DNA of 64,000 nt, taken from the NCBI GenBank assembly GCA_026770025.1, contig JAMXDE010000027.1, positions 62,001 to 126,000 on the forward strand, given 5' to 3'. Under the pieces are notes generated by a model. The model ran no database searches. It saw only the letters and a program-made list of their open reading frames with translations, and was not told where the DNA came from. Of this stretch, positions 43,101-54,651 are shown in pieces. Origin of the DNA: Craspedostauros australis. Its lineage: Eukaryota; Bacillariophyta; Bacillariophyceae; Mastogloiales; Achnanthaceae. A program made the position numbers and the translations under genes. The stretch's first letter is position 1; each line of letters starts with the position of its first letter.

Positions 43101-46100
43101 AGGTACCGGGGACTCGTCGGGAGCTCCCTCTGTCGAAGACATTTGCCTGTTGGCTCCCTCTGAAACTGGCATCGGAGGGGCGAGAACTTCACTCATGAGA
43201 TCGGGGATCTGTTGCGTCGTTTGTTGCGACTCTTTCGCCAATACCTGTGGCGCTCTTTCACGGATGGTTTGTTGGTTTCGCGTATCAATTCTCGGTGGTG
43301 GAGTATTATCGTCGTTGCGTTGTAACCGGTTGTGGTCTCGCGTGTCTGATGCGAAGATGTCGTCCTGCTCCATTGATTCCACATCGTCGTCATCGAATGG
43401 ATATTGAAAAGTGGTGTCACCAAACATGCGAGTCCATTCTTCCGATTGATAGCTTGGAAGTTGCTTCAAGTCGGTAGCAATCGTTGCGAACCAGTCATCG
43501 AATACGACGTGGAACTGAGGGGTGATTGAACCTGTCCGTGGTGATAGGACTAGAGGTACGGTTGAAGCATGCTTCGTAGAGAGACCCATGTTCACGTATC
43601 TCTCTCCTCTTGGTTCCCATCGGGGAATCTTGCGTCCATCGGCCAATGCTTTGTTAAGGACATAGACTGGACTGCCCCATACATGCAGGTTATGAAGTTG
43701 CTTGAGGGGAAGACGGATGCGTGACAGAACGTCGTAAGGTGTGAGGCCGGTGGCGGGGTTAGGCACGCGATTGTAGATGTACGCGGCGTGTACGACGGCC
43801 ATTGGCCACAGTTGAGCATCAAACATCGTTGGCCAGTGGATGCTTTGATGCATCATCATGGTTCGGGCCATTGAGACAATTGTTCGAATGCTTCGCTCGG
43901 CGATTCCATTGTGGTGATGTGCGCCGACACCTGCGAATCGATGAACTTGATGGAATATCTCTAGGTGTTTGGAGTATTCGGGTGAGGTGAAGGTGGTGGC
44001 GTTGTCTGATAGATACGATCGTACGGGGACTCCAACATCACGACACATCAGTTCGAACCGTTCCTTGGCTTCGAGGGTGGCGTGTGTGGTTAGCGCTGCT
44101 ACAGGTTCCACATGAATGTATCCTGATGCGTGGTCGACGAAGATGGCTCCGCCTTTGTACATTTCGTTTGGATCGCCTTTGCCTCGTCCTGAGAAGAGGC
44201 GTCCTGGCGTTCGACCGACGAAGTGGTCCACTGATACTTGTTGTCCTGGGAACAAGTGGTCGGTGCGCAAAACTCCTTGTTTGTCACGAATGACATGTTG
44301 GGTTATTCCTGGGGAAGGGCGACGGTGCAGCTTTCCGAATTGGCATGCGGCGCAGAGCGGAAGGTTTGTGACCCTTGCCGCGGCTGTGTGCATCTTTCTA
44401 GACGATTCTGACCCAGTGAGCGTACCCGAACGCAGCAGGAACTTCACTCGACTGAAGGATAAATGTCCGAGACGATAGTGCCACCGAAGAAGTTCCTTTT
44501 GCGGTTGGGTGAGGTTCACGTTGTGGTCCGATACGGTAGAGACGATGGACGTTAGTGCTGCTGGCACATCATGGATGTTGTCGGCGCTGTAGCCAACGGA
44601 TGTTGGCAGCCTTGTGGACTTCTTATAGTTCGCTACGATTGCATTGCGATCGTCGTTTCCCAGGATTCCGCTGAGTTTGCAGGAGGACTTGTCGAACACG
44701 ATCGTTTCGCCCTGATACTCTTCAAGGAGACTGGAAGTGCTGATTAGTTTGACCTTTGATTCGGGAACATGGAAAGCAGGCAGTCGCAATTTGCGAGGGC
44801 TTCCAGTTACATCAAGGACATACCATTCGACGGTTCCCAACGCATTCACTTGGATTTTCTTGAGGAATCCGTTGAGAAAGGTCGGTCGTGGTGGAGGACT
44901 TGGAGTAGAACAGAAATCGTTGAGGTCATTTGTCACAGAAATAGATGCTCCGCTGTCCCACACAAGCTCGAATGGAGCATCGGGTGAGAGATAACTCTCA
45001 GCTTTAGCTGGAGATGCAAAAGCATTGCGATTGGAGAAGTAGGAAGCTAGACCTTGCAGAGTGAGTAGTGCGGGCATGTCATTGTCACATTGTTGCTTTT
45101 GACTTCGATCATACATCAAGTCAATTCCGCGAGTTGGGTACAGGCTCCAGAGATTTCGTGAGATGGATGAGGTGCGACTTTCCTGGCGGGGCAATTTTGT
45201 TGTCGTGAGTGTTTGGTTTTTACCATAAGTGGAATTTTTCGATTGATTCCAGTGACGACGTTTTGATCTGTGATTGCGAGATTTGGTCCGAGCCTGGGGA
45301 TGCCACACACGTTTTGTTCGTGGGGAGTTTCCTTTCGACACGTTCACGGGTTTGGGTCCATCTGGGTCGAGACTTTCCATTACGAGATCGTAGAGACTGC
45401 GTTTCACGGCTCCATTGAAGTGTGTTGGACGTTTGTGCACTTGCTTGTACCGTTCTTTGACTCGTGCCTTGCTATAGACTAGGTCAGCAAAGTTGATTGA
45501 GTCGGGTCTTCGTGGAACGTTCGTGTGGAGGAGTAGTAGAGTTACGGCGATTAGCATCCAGGCATTAGCTGCCGCGATGTACCACCCATACTCTACTCCA
45601 ATGCTGATGACTTGGAGTGAGGCGAAGAGGAGAACCATTCCAGCGATGCTACCGAAGTAGTTGAAGGAGGTGAAGAGGTTCCAGACGAGAGACCACCAGG
45701 TGTCTTCGTCTTGACTGGAGGCGGCTGTGAAGCATGTCCACGCAGCCATGTCAATGGAGAGGTTGTCCTGTTTGGGAACTTGCTTGCCTTTAGCCTTCGC
45801 CTTGAACTTGAAGTTGTCCTGGTGGCTCTCGGTGTTGTGCGAGAGACGCCAGCGGCGGCACTTGGCGCACCACATGAACGTCTTGTCGTTGACAAGCTTG
45901 CGCTGTGGCTCACCGGGTTTGGGAGCTTTGGACGACCAGCCCTGGCCGGCGTTGCGTTTGGCGTCGCGTTCCTTGGGCTTCTTGAAGTTGTTTCTCTTTC
46001 CATCGTTCTTGGAGAAACCCTTGTGTTGCTCGAGGACGTTGGCGCTTGGATTTTGGACGACGTTGTTGGCGTACGAGTACTTGGGCACGTTGCTATCTCT

Positions 46101-47390
46101 GGTACGCCTGATAGCATGCCAGCGATTTCCGCGCACTTCGTTTTCGTACGACGCCTCGGCCTTGTTGCAGATTGCCATCCATGTGAGGTCTTTTGCGGCA
46201 AGCTGGGGGCGAGCGTACTCGTACGTGAAGACGGGGAGGCGCATGAGGATTTCCTCAAGGCTATCCTTCATCACATAGAGAGGACGTCGGTACTGTTCAC
46301 CAGACCGGATCTGTCCTCCAGCCTGCAGGAAGGCATCGAGGATCGTTCGGAGGAGACGAAGGTCGAAGCGACCGGCGTCGTCGAGGCGCTTGCAAAGAGC
46401 ACGAAGGTGGACTGCCATGAGACCAACGTTCTCGTTTGGAAAACGTCTGCAGTTGACTTCGCGGATCTTGGCTGCGAGGGCGTCTTGTTCATCCAAGGAG
46501 TTGGCCGAGTTGCTATTCATGAACTCAACGAAGAGAGTGATGAAATTATCGTGGAACTTTGGCTCGATTCGGTTCATGAGCTGATCTTCGAGGACTGGAT
46601 CAAGACTGTCACGGAAGAACGCTGAGGCTGTCTCGTTGTTCTGGACGTCGTAGTGATCCCACTTCAGATGGAAGTCGTCGAAGTGCTTGGTGGCATCTTC
46701 AAGAGTGAAGGCGGCTGGTGAGTCCAGGACGCAAGTCATCCCTGACTCTGCGTTGGCGTCAGCGATGTACGCCATGGTGAGGAGTCCGGTTCTTGCCATG
46801 TGGTTTCGCACCAGGCGGATGAACTGCTGGATGTTCCCTCCTTTCTTGAACTTGTCGGTGAGTCCTTGCTCTCGCTTGGACTGGTTGGTGGAGTCAGCAC
46901 CATTGTGGAGGATTCTCTGTTGTTGAGAGTTGGTCCACCTGGTGTGTGACTCGTCTTGGAGGCCGGTCCAATGTCCGTTTGGTGCACCTGCGGTCCAGGG
47001 TACCCAGTTGCGTCCTTGCTTGAGGATGCCTCCCATGATGGGAACGGTTGGTTTCCCGGAGAGGTCGTGGTCGTCGTCTTCGCTGTCCTCTTCTGACTTT
47101 CTGCTCTTCTTGGGCATGGGAGTTTCCATGTCGAAGATGCTGTCGCCGAGGAAGGACTGTTCCGTTCGAGGTCTTGTGTCGCCGGCGGAGCGGCTGCGCT
47201 CGAGACCGGGACGGCTTGGGGTCGTGGTGGCTGTCGCCGCTGCTTGGGCAGTGGCTATGGCCGCGTTCGCTGCTTCTGCAGCGGCTTCGGCCGCCAACGT
47301 CGCCTGTGTGAGGCGAGCGTTCTCGACCGTGATCGCTTCGAGCTGCGCTTGCAGCTCTTCCAGCGTGGCAGTTGTTGTCTCTTCCGCCAT
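40123..47390 (-). pseudogene. Copia Gag-Pol polyprotein of element 1 (one stop, one frameshift)
   Basis: The frame opens at ATG 47390 (MAEETTTATLEE) and runs 2002 codons to a TAG at 41382-41384. The same frame continues to 40428, and the last part is in another frame, 40123-40440. Visible parts are: Gag with a Cys-x2-Cys-x8-His-x4-His cluster (CAKCRRWRLSH, about residue 505); hydrophobic segments at about 570-620; protease DSGA (about 810); pre-integrase H...C-x2-C (LPLCAACQFGK); integrase with Asp (VDHF, about 1053), Asp (SDNATTF, about 1124) and Glu (IAERSIRT, about 1161); reverse transcriptase with YVDD (41100-41130); and RNase H with STMESEY and EDNQACIS. The TAG lies between IVMG and TTTSIDFTNAF, in the reverse transcriptase fingers. 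The frameshift is an extra CT in a (CT)n run at about 40440-40457. Confidence 0.9.
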
Positions 47391-47803
47391 GATGGATGAC
47401 GGGGACTTCTCGAGTGGTCTTCGGACTTCGAGGGGATCGATCTGTTTGCCTTCTCTTGCTCTTGCTCGGCTTCACTTCGTTGGGAAGGTGTGCACTGAAG
47501 TTCGATGCAGGCTTGGGGAGGCTGGCACTCGGTCGGCGAGTGCGGTTATTGCTTGCTTTGGCAGAGGCTACTGAGGTCCGACCTTGGGTCGCTTACCTTC
47601 AGCTGGGACTTTTGTCCTCGTGAGTGGCTCGGTTTTCGAGCGTTGGGGTCTGATTTCAGATCAGATGCATGCGATAAGGACGTGGTCCTTTGATGGAGGC
47701 TCGGTTTTGCGAGCTGTGCCTTTTGGCTTCGTCTCAGAGAGACTCTTGCGATCGGTTGGCAGAGGAAGATGCTCGGTGGAGTTTATAAGAGAGTATTTGG
47801 CAA
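47391..47803 (-). other. 5' leader of element 1
   Basis: About 410 bp lie between the primer-binding site and the Gag start on the minus strand. Nothing coding is seen. This is the expected place for the RNA packaging signal. Confidence 0.6.
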
Positions 47804-47819
47804 CCACTCGCAGCTACCA
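47804..47819 (-). other. Primer-binding site of element 1 (initiator-tRNA-like)
   Basis: On the minus strand TGGTAGCTGCGAGTGG follows the 5' LTR, its first T being the LTR's last base. It begins with TGG, the complement of the tRNA CCA end, and TGGTAGC resembles sites complementary to initiator tRNA-Met used by copia elements. The tRNA itself is not in the window, so the match is inferred. Confidence 0.65.
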
Positions 47820-48503
47820 GTTAGGATTCGTGCGTATGCGTCGCGAATCGGTGGAGGATGCCTCGTGAATCTGCCGGCTTTGGGATAGCCGTGTGATGCA
47901 GTTCAAGAGAGGTGTACTGATTGAAGAGTTATAATTGTAACGATGAGTAGAAGAGTGCTTTGTAGCTAATCCTTGTCTGATATTATGAGTTAGCTTATTG
48001 GTGTTAGTAGGGTGAAGAAACGATGCCACACAACTTGGCGAGACCCTGCACTGATGCACTTTGATTCAGTGCAACAGAGTAGACAATCAATACAGTACTT
48101 TGCTCTCCGCACATGTAGTTACACTGCAGTGTAGGTCATGACAATCAGTAGTGACGGTCATAAAGCAGTGGCTGTGGCTGAAGCTGACCCTCGGATTCCA
48201 TTGCTTGAGTTGAAGCAAGTTGGATACTCATGTTGAGACCACGGTAGTAGTGTGGTGATCATCAGCATGAAGGAATCGGGGTATGTTGTAGTAAGGAGGA
48301 TCTGAAGAGCATATAGTTCCCAGGTGGGGTGTGAGTCAGGTCGGTCAGGTTTGGGTCATGATGGATTCGTGAATGGAGGAGAGGAAGGAGGAGAAAAGAT
48401 TTGGTGGTTGATCAAGTCGGAAGATTTCGCGCCAAAACAGGAATTTCTCCCATCGGGTTGATACCGTGTTCGGTAGTAGTCTGTCCCTCATTGAATCTCA
48501 ACT
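47819..48503 (-). repeat. LTR of element 1 (5' LTR)
   Basis: This is the second 685-bp copy, identical to 39355-40039 except for two substitutions noticed by eye. Transcription of the element would start within it on the minus strand. Confidence 0.9.
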
Positions 48504-48508
48504 ACATC
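48504..48508. repeat. Target site duplication, right (ACATC)
   Basis: This is the partner of 39350-39354. Removing the element and one ACATC copy joins left flank AAATCCAAC-ACATC to right flank CACCTTTCGG. Confidence 0.88.
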
Positions 48509-49399
48509 CACCTTTCGGCATCCACCACGACAAGCCAAGTCAATGCACGAGGACGAGCAGGCACAACTGCACCGTACGCAGTCTGCAAACGACAATGGGG
48601 GAATCAATCCAGACTCTGCAAGGACCGCACCTGCCATGTCCGTATTGCACCAACGATCAGTCCAATGCAACATCCAACTGTGCAGATGTAACCACAATGA
48701 AAATCTTGGTGGATGGATGAGAGGGCGTTGATAGTGGTTGATTTGAGGCAGCGACAGCGAAATAGGCAAAAGGCGCAAGAACGCGGCAAATTGGCAGGCT
48801 GGGCGTCAAAAGTGCACAAGCAACTACGATACTGGAGACTTATCGGCCCGTTGTTGTGTGCCCTGGTCGGACCTCTTGTCTTTCATTGTGAGTTGTCTGA
48901 GGACAATCTCCGATCAGCATTTCGCTGAATACGAATAGTAGATATAGCAGTAAGAAGTACAGCGAAAGCTGTCAAACAGCTTCACTGCAAAAACATCGTC
49001 TCCAAAGTGTCGCAGGACTTCAGCGGACCCTGGGATTCCAGCGCTGCATGATACCCCTCGACGGTGCTCCAACGCTCTCCGCGTCGTGCAACTTTGACAG
49101 CACACTTGCGAATGCTATTCGACTGAGTATAATGGAAGCGAGTGATAGCGATGTCATGCTGTGACAGTCTCAGTTTCGCAAATCGATGTGGGTGTGCTTA
49201 TTATGTATGTTTATGTTTATATGCAGCCATGGACTTGGACTTGTATTCGACGATGGCCCAAGGAGAGCCGCCGACTCATTTTTTGGCTTTCCGATCAACG
49301 CCACGCCTCCGCTTGGCAACGAGCAGTGATCTCGTGCTCCAAATCTCTCTGCTGCTATCGAGACATGCGTGGCATTCATGGATTGCAGGCAAGCATTTC
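48509..49399. other. Right flank of element 1, no clear gene
   Basis: An open frame runs on the plus strand from the LTR end to about 48720 (ending HLPCPYCTNDQSNATSNC...). It also reads through from the left flank if the element is removed, so the target could have been a gene, but two other frames are also open there and no family was recognised. From 48720 to 49399 nothing coding was seen. Confidence 0.4.
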
Positions 49400-50730
49400 T
49401 TATGCCATGGAACCGGCCATCAAAGTCGCTGCCATTCCCATACCCATACCGAGTGACATGATGGTCGAGCCAATGCTGGATGCACCAGAAGATGTATCAT
49501 CAACCTCAAGCATGCAGATGTCCTTGGCCCCGTACATGACCTTGAGCTTGGTGGTGCCATCTGGAATATCGGATGACTTCACCTCAATCTTGTATGCTCT
49601 CATGATGTTGGTCTTTCCCTTGGCCACCTTGGTGTCATCTTCGGTGGCAATCTTCACGTCCAAATCCGCGATCAATAGCAAGTCAGCATGAGATCCAAGC
49701 ATGAAGTTGGATTCCTGGGCGAGATCGAGCTTCAGCTTGCGTGTTTCTTGGCGGTCTGCGTTGTTGATGGTACCGACTGGACCAACATCTGGGCAGTTTA
49801 CGTACCTTGGTGTTGGGATGAAGGCGGCTCTGTTGGCCGCAGTGAGCTCGGTGTTGATGGTAATCTGATCGGCCATGTAGTCGATTGGGAGTTTGGTGAC
49901 CCAGACCAGCCGCCACAGTGTAGAGTATCCCACATCTGGACGGTCGAGGTTGATCAGATTGCGGATGCCGGCATTGCTTGGTCCGCCTTGGTTGCCCTTT
50001 TCAGCGGACACACCGCAAGTGAACTGGTTTACTTGCCACAGTGGAATTCATGTGACATTGGTCTTGCTGGCAAAGGTGGTAACAACTGGGATGGTGTGGT
50101 TGGCATCATCTGGCTGATCACGGGTAGTAGGGTTGAAGTAGTCAAATGCAGCTTGATTGTTGACCTCGAAGATGAAGATCTGAACGTTCTGTCCCTTGTA
50201 GAAGGCGGTGATGGGCTTGACTGGGGGCGGTTCCGGTCTTGTCCACAGGGCTCTGGAGGGAGGATCCAGTTGGGACGACCAGGAAGTTCATGATGATGTC
50301 GGTCTCCTTGAGAGTGTTGCCGCTGTTGATGACATCTCTGGCACTCTTTCAGAGTAAGAGTTGCCATCACTGGTGTGAAACTCGAGAATTGGCTTTTCGA
50401 CGACACCGGTGAAGTGTCGGTGGTGGTTTCCATGATGACCTTCTGGATCGGGATATCTGAGGATGTGCTCATGTTTGGTGGGCCGCTGATGAGATCTGGG
50501 TAGGTGCCTGGAGTGAAGATGCGGAACTTGTAGTATTGGATGAGGCGATTGTTGTACCATCCTCCATGGGCAATGAACTCATAGTCCATGTTCTGTGGAG
50601 AGAGATCGGCGGCCTCATAGATGGTGGCAGGGATGGAGTCGATGTAGTCATCACCAATCGCAGCCATGGCACCGTGGGCGGCCATGGCGATGGCAGCGAT
50701 GATGAAGGAAGCCGCCTTTTGGAAGTTCGT
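49400..50730 (-). pseudogene. Decayed secreted-protein gene, copy 1
   Basis: Coding-like sequence runs through all three minus frames. It starts at about 50728 with a signal-peptide-like segment (FQKAASFIIAAIAMAAHGAMA). It continues in that frame with IPATIYEAADLSPQNMDYEFIAHGGWYNNR to about 50410, then shifts to ILEFHTSDGNSYSE, then to ARDVINSGNTLKETDIIMNFLV. It then shifts to ITAFYKGQNVQIFIFEV, passes a TGA at 50048-50050, and runs on to a final 203-codon block ending at 49400. The start codon equivalent of copy 2 is ACG here (50728-50730), although another ATG further upstream stays in frame. At least three frameshifts and one stop make it non-functional unless spliced in an unusual way. 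The family was not recognised; the last block loosely recalls secreted DUF7482-type proteins, untested. Confidence 0.75.
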
Positions 50731-52107
50731 GTTGACAAGCTGTTGGCTGTCTGCTTTTTTGGTTGTTTGAGTGTGGAGTGTTTGCTGTTGGTTGATTTGT
50801 TGATGTGTTTGCTTTTTCTTTGTGCTGAGCTTGGATCTGCGAGATGAGCTGAATGAGGAATGGAGCAGTGGACAACTTTCTGTCATTTGCAATGGAAAGC
50901 ACAACGGTTGCTGCGTCGCATTCAGCCATCCTTAATGAACGGCTCTGTTTGCTCTGTTCCCCGTCGTGTCACCTGAAAGGATTTGACAACGGTTGGATCT
51001 GTGGCGACCACGAGAGATTGCCAATCATCTTCCAGTGACGACGAGAAAAGGTACGGACATCAAACGCGCTGGAGCACTGTCGGTCCGTGTGTGCTTCCCT
51101 TGTGTGTCGTTTCACCGATTCGGCACTATCATCTTGAAGGATCGAAGATTGCTTGAGCGCTTTTGTTGTTGTTGGAGTGTGTGTCCGGCGAGGTTGAATA
51201 TTGAGCCTTCGTGAGTGGTTGTGGTCTTTTGGGGGAGTATCTTTGGGAGAACTGGTCGCCGGTGCTGCTTGCGAAACACGGACCTGCCAAGATTTCGCGT
51301 TCCTTCCATCGCTCGTCAACTTTGCGGACAGCACAAGTTTCACCATTGTGCGCTCTTTCGTCGCAAAGATGCTGCCCACGAAGCACGCATCGCGCCAACC
51401 GATCCAACTGCGGATCCGTTCGTTGGGCGAGCGTGTTACCACACCTACTCGTGCCATACTCTGCTAACTTACTCCCAACCAATAGAGCGATATACTCTCC
51501 TCTACTCTACTTTGTTCTGCTTTCGTTTTCTCTATCCCATTCAAGTCAGCGCACACAAGGCAAGATGTATTGCTGCTCATGACGAAATCGCCTGGATGCA
51601 CCACGGCGGAGACGGATGCGTGGGGGTAGAGTCCGACATGGAGCCAGTCTCCACTCGATTTCACAAGATGACTACCGTCACAGCGGCAATGTGAAGACGA
51701 AGATGTGCATCAGGAGTAGTCGTATGCACGAGTAGCGAAACCCCTCGCTCGCACGTGGAATCGATGAGCTCTTCATCCACCAAAGCTATCGAAAGCGCTT
51801 GCTGCGCGGACGGCCTCATCTCCGAATGCCCCACGCAGATGAACGCATCAGTACCACACAATGGTAGTGGGCACCCAATGCTGCTGTCCATATCTACGTA
51901 TGGTACAAACAAGGATGGAGTTGGTTGCGGCGTGCGGGATTTATCACCGAATGTGCGAGTATGGATTCGCGGAGATGCGCCAAATCGTCTTGCTCCGCAG
52001 AGTACTCCGGACTTGAGAAGCGTGGGGTATTCAATTCTTCTCTAACCTACTCTATTTTGCATTGTGGCAACGACTTCACGATCGAGAAGACCAACAAGGA
52101 ATAGCCA
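50731..52107. other. Intergenic
   Basis: The first about 130 bp (to 50860) are still similar to the upstream flank of copy 2 (55836-55965), so the duplication included the 5' untranslated region. From 50905 to 52107 no gene was recognised. Confidence 0.45.
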
Positions 52108-54255
52108 ATGCAAGGGGCAACCGAGAAAGGAAGACAGCATCCCCCCTTGCCATGGTTGCGGCATGATCCATTGAACGGCCGCCCGGAAATACGATACTCC
52201 ATTGGGCTTTGCATGGCCGAACCGCGCACTCTGTCAGCGATGCTGCTGCTTTGTTGTCCAGTTGGTCTGTGCGATCGCGTTTGTGATGATATTGGTGATG
52301 CCGTGACGCTCATGTTGATGCTGGCCGACCGCGCAGCGCCACGCCGAGTTGCGGGCAATGCTGCGCCGATGATGCCTGGCGACAAAGTGAGTCTCAAAAA
52401 CGCAGGACGATGAGATCCTTTCAGCTGAAACGATGCTGACAAGGAAGCTAAGCCAAGACTCGAAACCCCATCGACCGTCGAAGGTGAGGAGGTGCCGCAA
52501 CCAGTGCGATTGTCCAAATCCGAGGCGGAGGCAGAGGTAGAATATATCCCAGACGACAAACTCGAGGACGACACGGAGGCGGCAGCCAAGATCCACGACA
52601 AGACCAAAGTCGCAGGCGATGATGAACTGAGCGAGCAACCGGCATCGTTGACCCAGCCAGAGATAGTTGCTGTGACCGAATCAGAGGTCACCATCGACGC
52701 CTACATTTCACAAGCACCTGAAGTCGACCAGGAAGTAGAATGTGTTGATGCGCAACAAGGCGACGTTCTGCAACAGGAACTGTTCGAATATGGTGAAGAC
52801 TTGGGGCCTGCGTTGGAGGGCGAACTGGAGCCATCATCTTCCATCGAGATCTACCAAGATGCAGAATCGGATATCGAACGAGATATCAAGGACGATGCGA
52901 ATGACGATGATGGTGCTGCTGAAATTGAAGCAGCCACATCACAAGTCGATGAAGGCTTGGAATCTCAGTCCGTTCTCGATTCGGACACTGTTACATCTGG
53001 AGCGGATGTGCGACGTCCAGTCGTGAACGAGGAAGATGCTGAGCCCGTGGCTCTGCAGGATGCCCCACTGGCCGTGAAGTCTGACAAAGATGAAGATGAA
53101 GCCACCATTCGCGACAGCGACGACAAGCAAAACGATGATGTAGCAGGTTTGGAGAAGCATGCTAACACAGCAGCGTTGATTGGAGTTGCAGCGGTTGCGG
53201 CAACAGGAGCTGGGGTTCTTGACACCACGGATGACCAAAGTGAAGAAGGAAACGCGGAAGTGTTCGAGCTGGAGCCAAAGGTGGAGGAGCATCCCGAACA
53301 GAATGCACTCGACTCAATCACACTCATTGACGCTGCAACACCTGCAGACAACAAAGATGAAGACGACTTGGTCCCGCCTGCGTCCGCTCCAAGCTTCATG
53401 CGAGGCACACAGCCAGGCAACGAGTACGTGGACATGCCTAACAAGGCGATGGAACACTCCGCAAATCTTTTGCCGGACAACAACGAGGATGTGGATGCTG
53501 ACGCTGATGATGACGACGTAACCGAGGATTCCGTCGCAGAAGCTGAACAGTTGACAGCGATTGCGGATGCCTTGAAATCAGATCCATCTGTCAGCTCCGA
53601 AGGGCATGACGACCGCGACGCCGAAGTCGACTCAAAGTCTACAGAGACATTCCAGTCTTCTCAAATGCTTGAGACCGAGCATGACACCGACACTGCGCAA
53701 ATTATCGATGCCACAGCACGTGCGCTCGACCTGCCGGAGGAGATCAGGCCATGCCAAGACGTCGAGGCTGATTCTTTGGAGGACTTTTTATCCGCTGCAG
53801 AGTCCGAGCCAGAAGATGACGCAGAATCACCGACTGCGCCCGTGCTGACCGAAGACGCAAGGTCCAATAACAAGACCGACAAGAAGACCAACAAGTTCGC
53901 ACCAAAAGAAACGAAGTGGACAGATGTCGAGCCAGAGAATGAATCCAAACCGGAAGTGGAAGAAGTCAAGATGTCTGCTCTGAAGGTTGCCAGGGTGGAA
54001 GAAGACGAGGAGGCAGCGCTTGAGCATGCGCTTGTGCTGCTGAAGAGGCTCACTCAGGCTACAGATGCGGACGTGCCAGCATCAGAGTCGACCGCCGCTG
54101 ACAGTACTGGAGAAGAGGATCGTCAGGAAGCAGGTCTTGAGCGTGGGCTCCTGTTGCTCCAGACCTTCAATCAAGAGGAGGACATGTCACAGGCAAATGC
54201 AATGGCTAACAGCTCCGACGACGACAAAGACAATAAGGAAATGGAGCTCTCATAA
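52108..54255 (+). CDS. Very acidic low-complexity protein, possibly broken
   Basis: A long Glu/Asp/Ala-rich frame runs from 52444 to a TAA at 54253-54255 (about 600 codons), with no ATG for its first 900 bases. One possible model adds exon 1, 52108-52386, ending GACAAA|GTGAGT, joined in phase 0 to exon 2 at 52444 after a 57-bp intron (GACAAG|GAAGCT), giving 696 residues; exon 1 is not clearly coding. The main part has blocks such as EYIPDDKLEDD and one short hydrophobic, Ala-rich stretch (AALIGVAAVAATGAGVL). Near the C-terminus are two related helices, EEAALEHALVLLKRLTQ and RQEAGLERGLLLLQTF. No family was recognised. The same frame stays coding-like after the TAA (see 54256-54651), so the gene may be decaying. 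Confidence 0.45.
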
Positions 54256-54651
54256 GTCCTCGAACGAGGAGCAAGGTTGGAGGTGCATGCGCAACCAATG
54301 AAGACGTCAACTCTGACATCGGAAGACAAGAGTATCATGCGTGACGATACAGACGTGGGCCATGATACCAATCGAGAGGTAGTGGCTGACGAAGACGGGG
54401 ATGCCACAAATGAAACTGCTTCCGCCACTGATACTCCTAACCGAGAATAGCAGGAACGCGCAAGCTCAATCATTGCGGAAATGGCCGCGTTCGTCGTGGA
54501 CGCCAAGGTTATCATCCAGCCAGCACCCAAAGCTCCAACCCATGATGCCCATGGTGCCGACGGCAATGGTAGTGATGGTGCCATCGTCAACGAAGACAAG
54601 AAAATCATGAGCGAAGCGTTCACGACACGTTATGCACACCAGACAGACTGA
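54256..54651 (+). pseudogene. In-frame continuation of the acidic frame past two stops
   Basis: After the TAA the same frame reads VLERGARLEVHAQP, then acidic sequence similar in composition to the upstream protein, to a TAG at 54448-54450. It then reads QERASSIIAEMAAFVVDAKV and on to a TGA at 54649-54651. Only these two stops interrupt nearly 400 bp. This looks like a former C-terminus lost through nonsense changes, or a stretch read through or spliced in some transcripts. Confidence 0.5.

Larger units (their letters stand above)
39355..48503 (-). mobile_element. Ty1/copia LTR retrotransposon 1, degenerate, 9149 bp
   Basis: The element is on the minus strand. It has 685-bp LTRs (39355-40039 and 47819-48503), a primer-binding site next to the right (5') LTR, a purine tract next to the left (3') LTR, and a Gag-Pol frame in the order Gag, protease, integrase, reverse transcriptase, RNase H, which is the copia order. 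It is bounded by ACATC duplications. The two LTRs differ at only two sites seen by eye (near 39415 and 39565), so the insertion is young. The coding region nevertheless has one in-frame TAG in the reverse transcriptase and a 2-bp frameshift in RNase H, so this copy is probably not autonomous. Confidence 0.93.

Noticed and set aside
41382-47390. Host gene interpretation of the long minus-strand frame
   Set aside because: The copia domain order, flanking LTRs, primer site, purine tract and target duplication show it belongs to a retrotransposon.
47819-48720. Small plus-strand frames across the LTR of element 1
   Set aside because: The same frames occur in both LTR copies and are on the strand opposite to the element genes.
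52047-52694. 215-codon minus-strand frame with Ser-rich sequence
   Set aside because: It is a shadow of the acidic plus-strand frame (Glu/Asp codons read as Ser/Leu) with no independent support.
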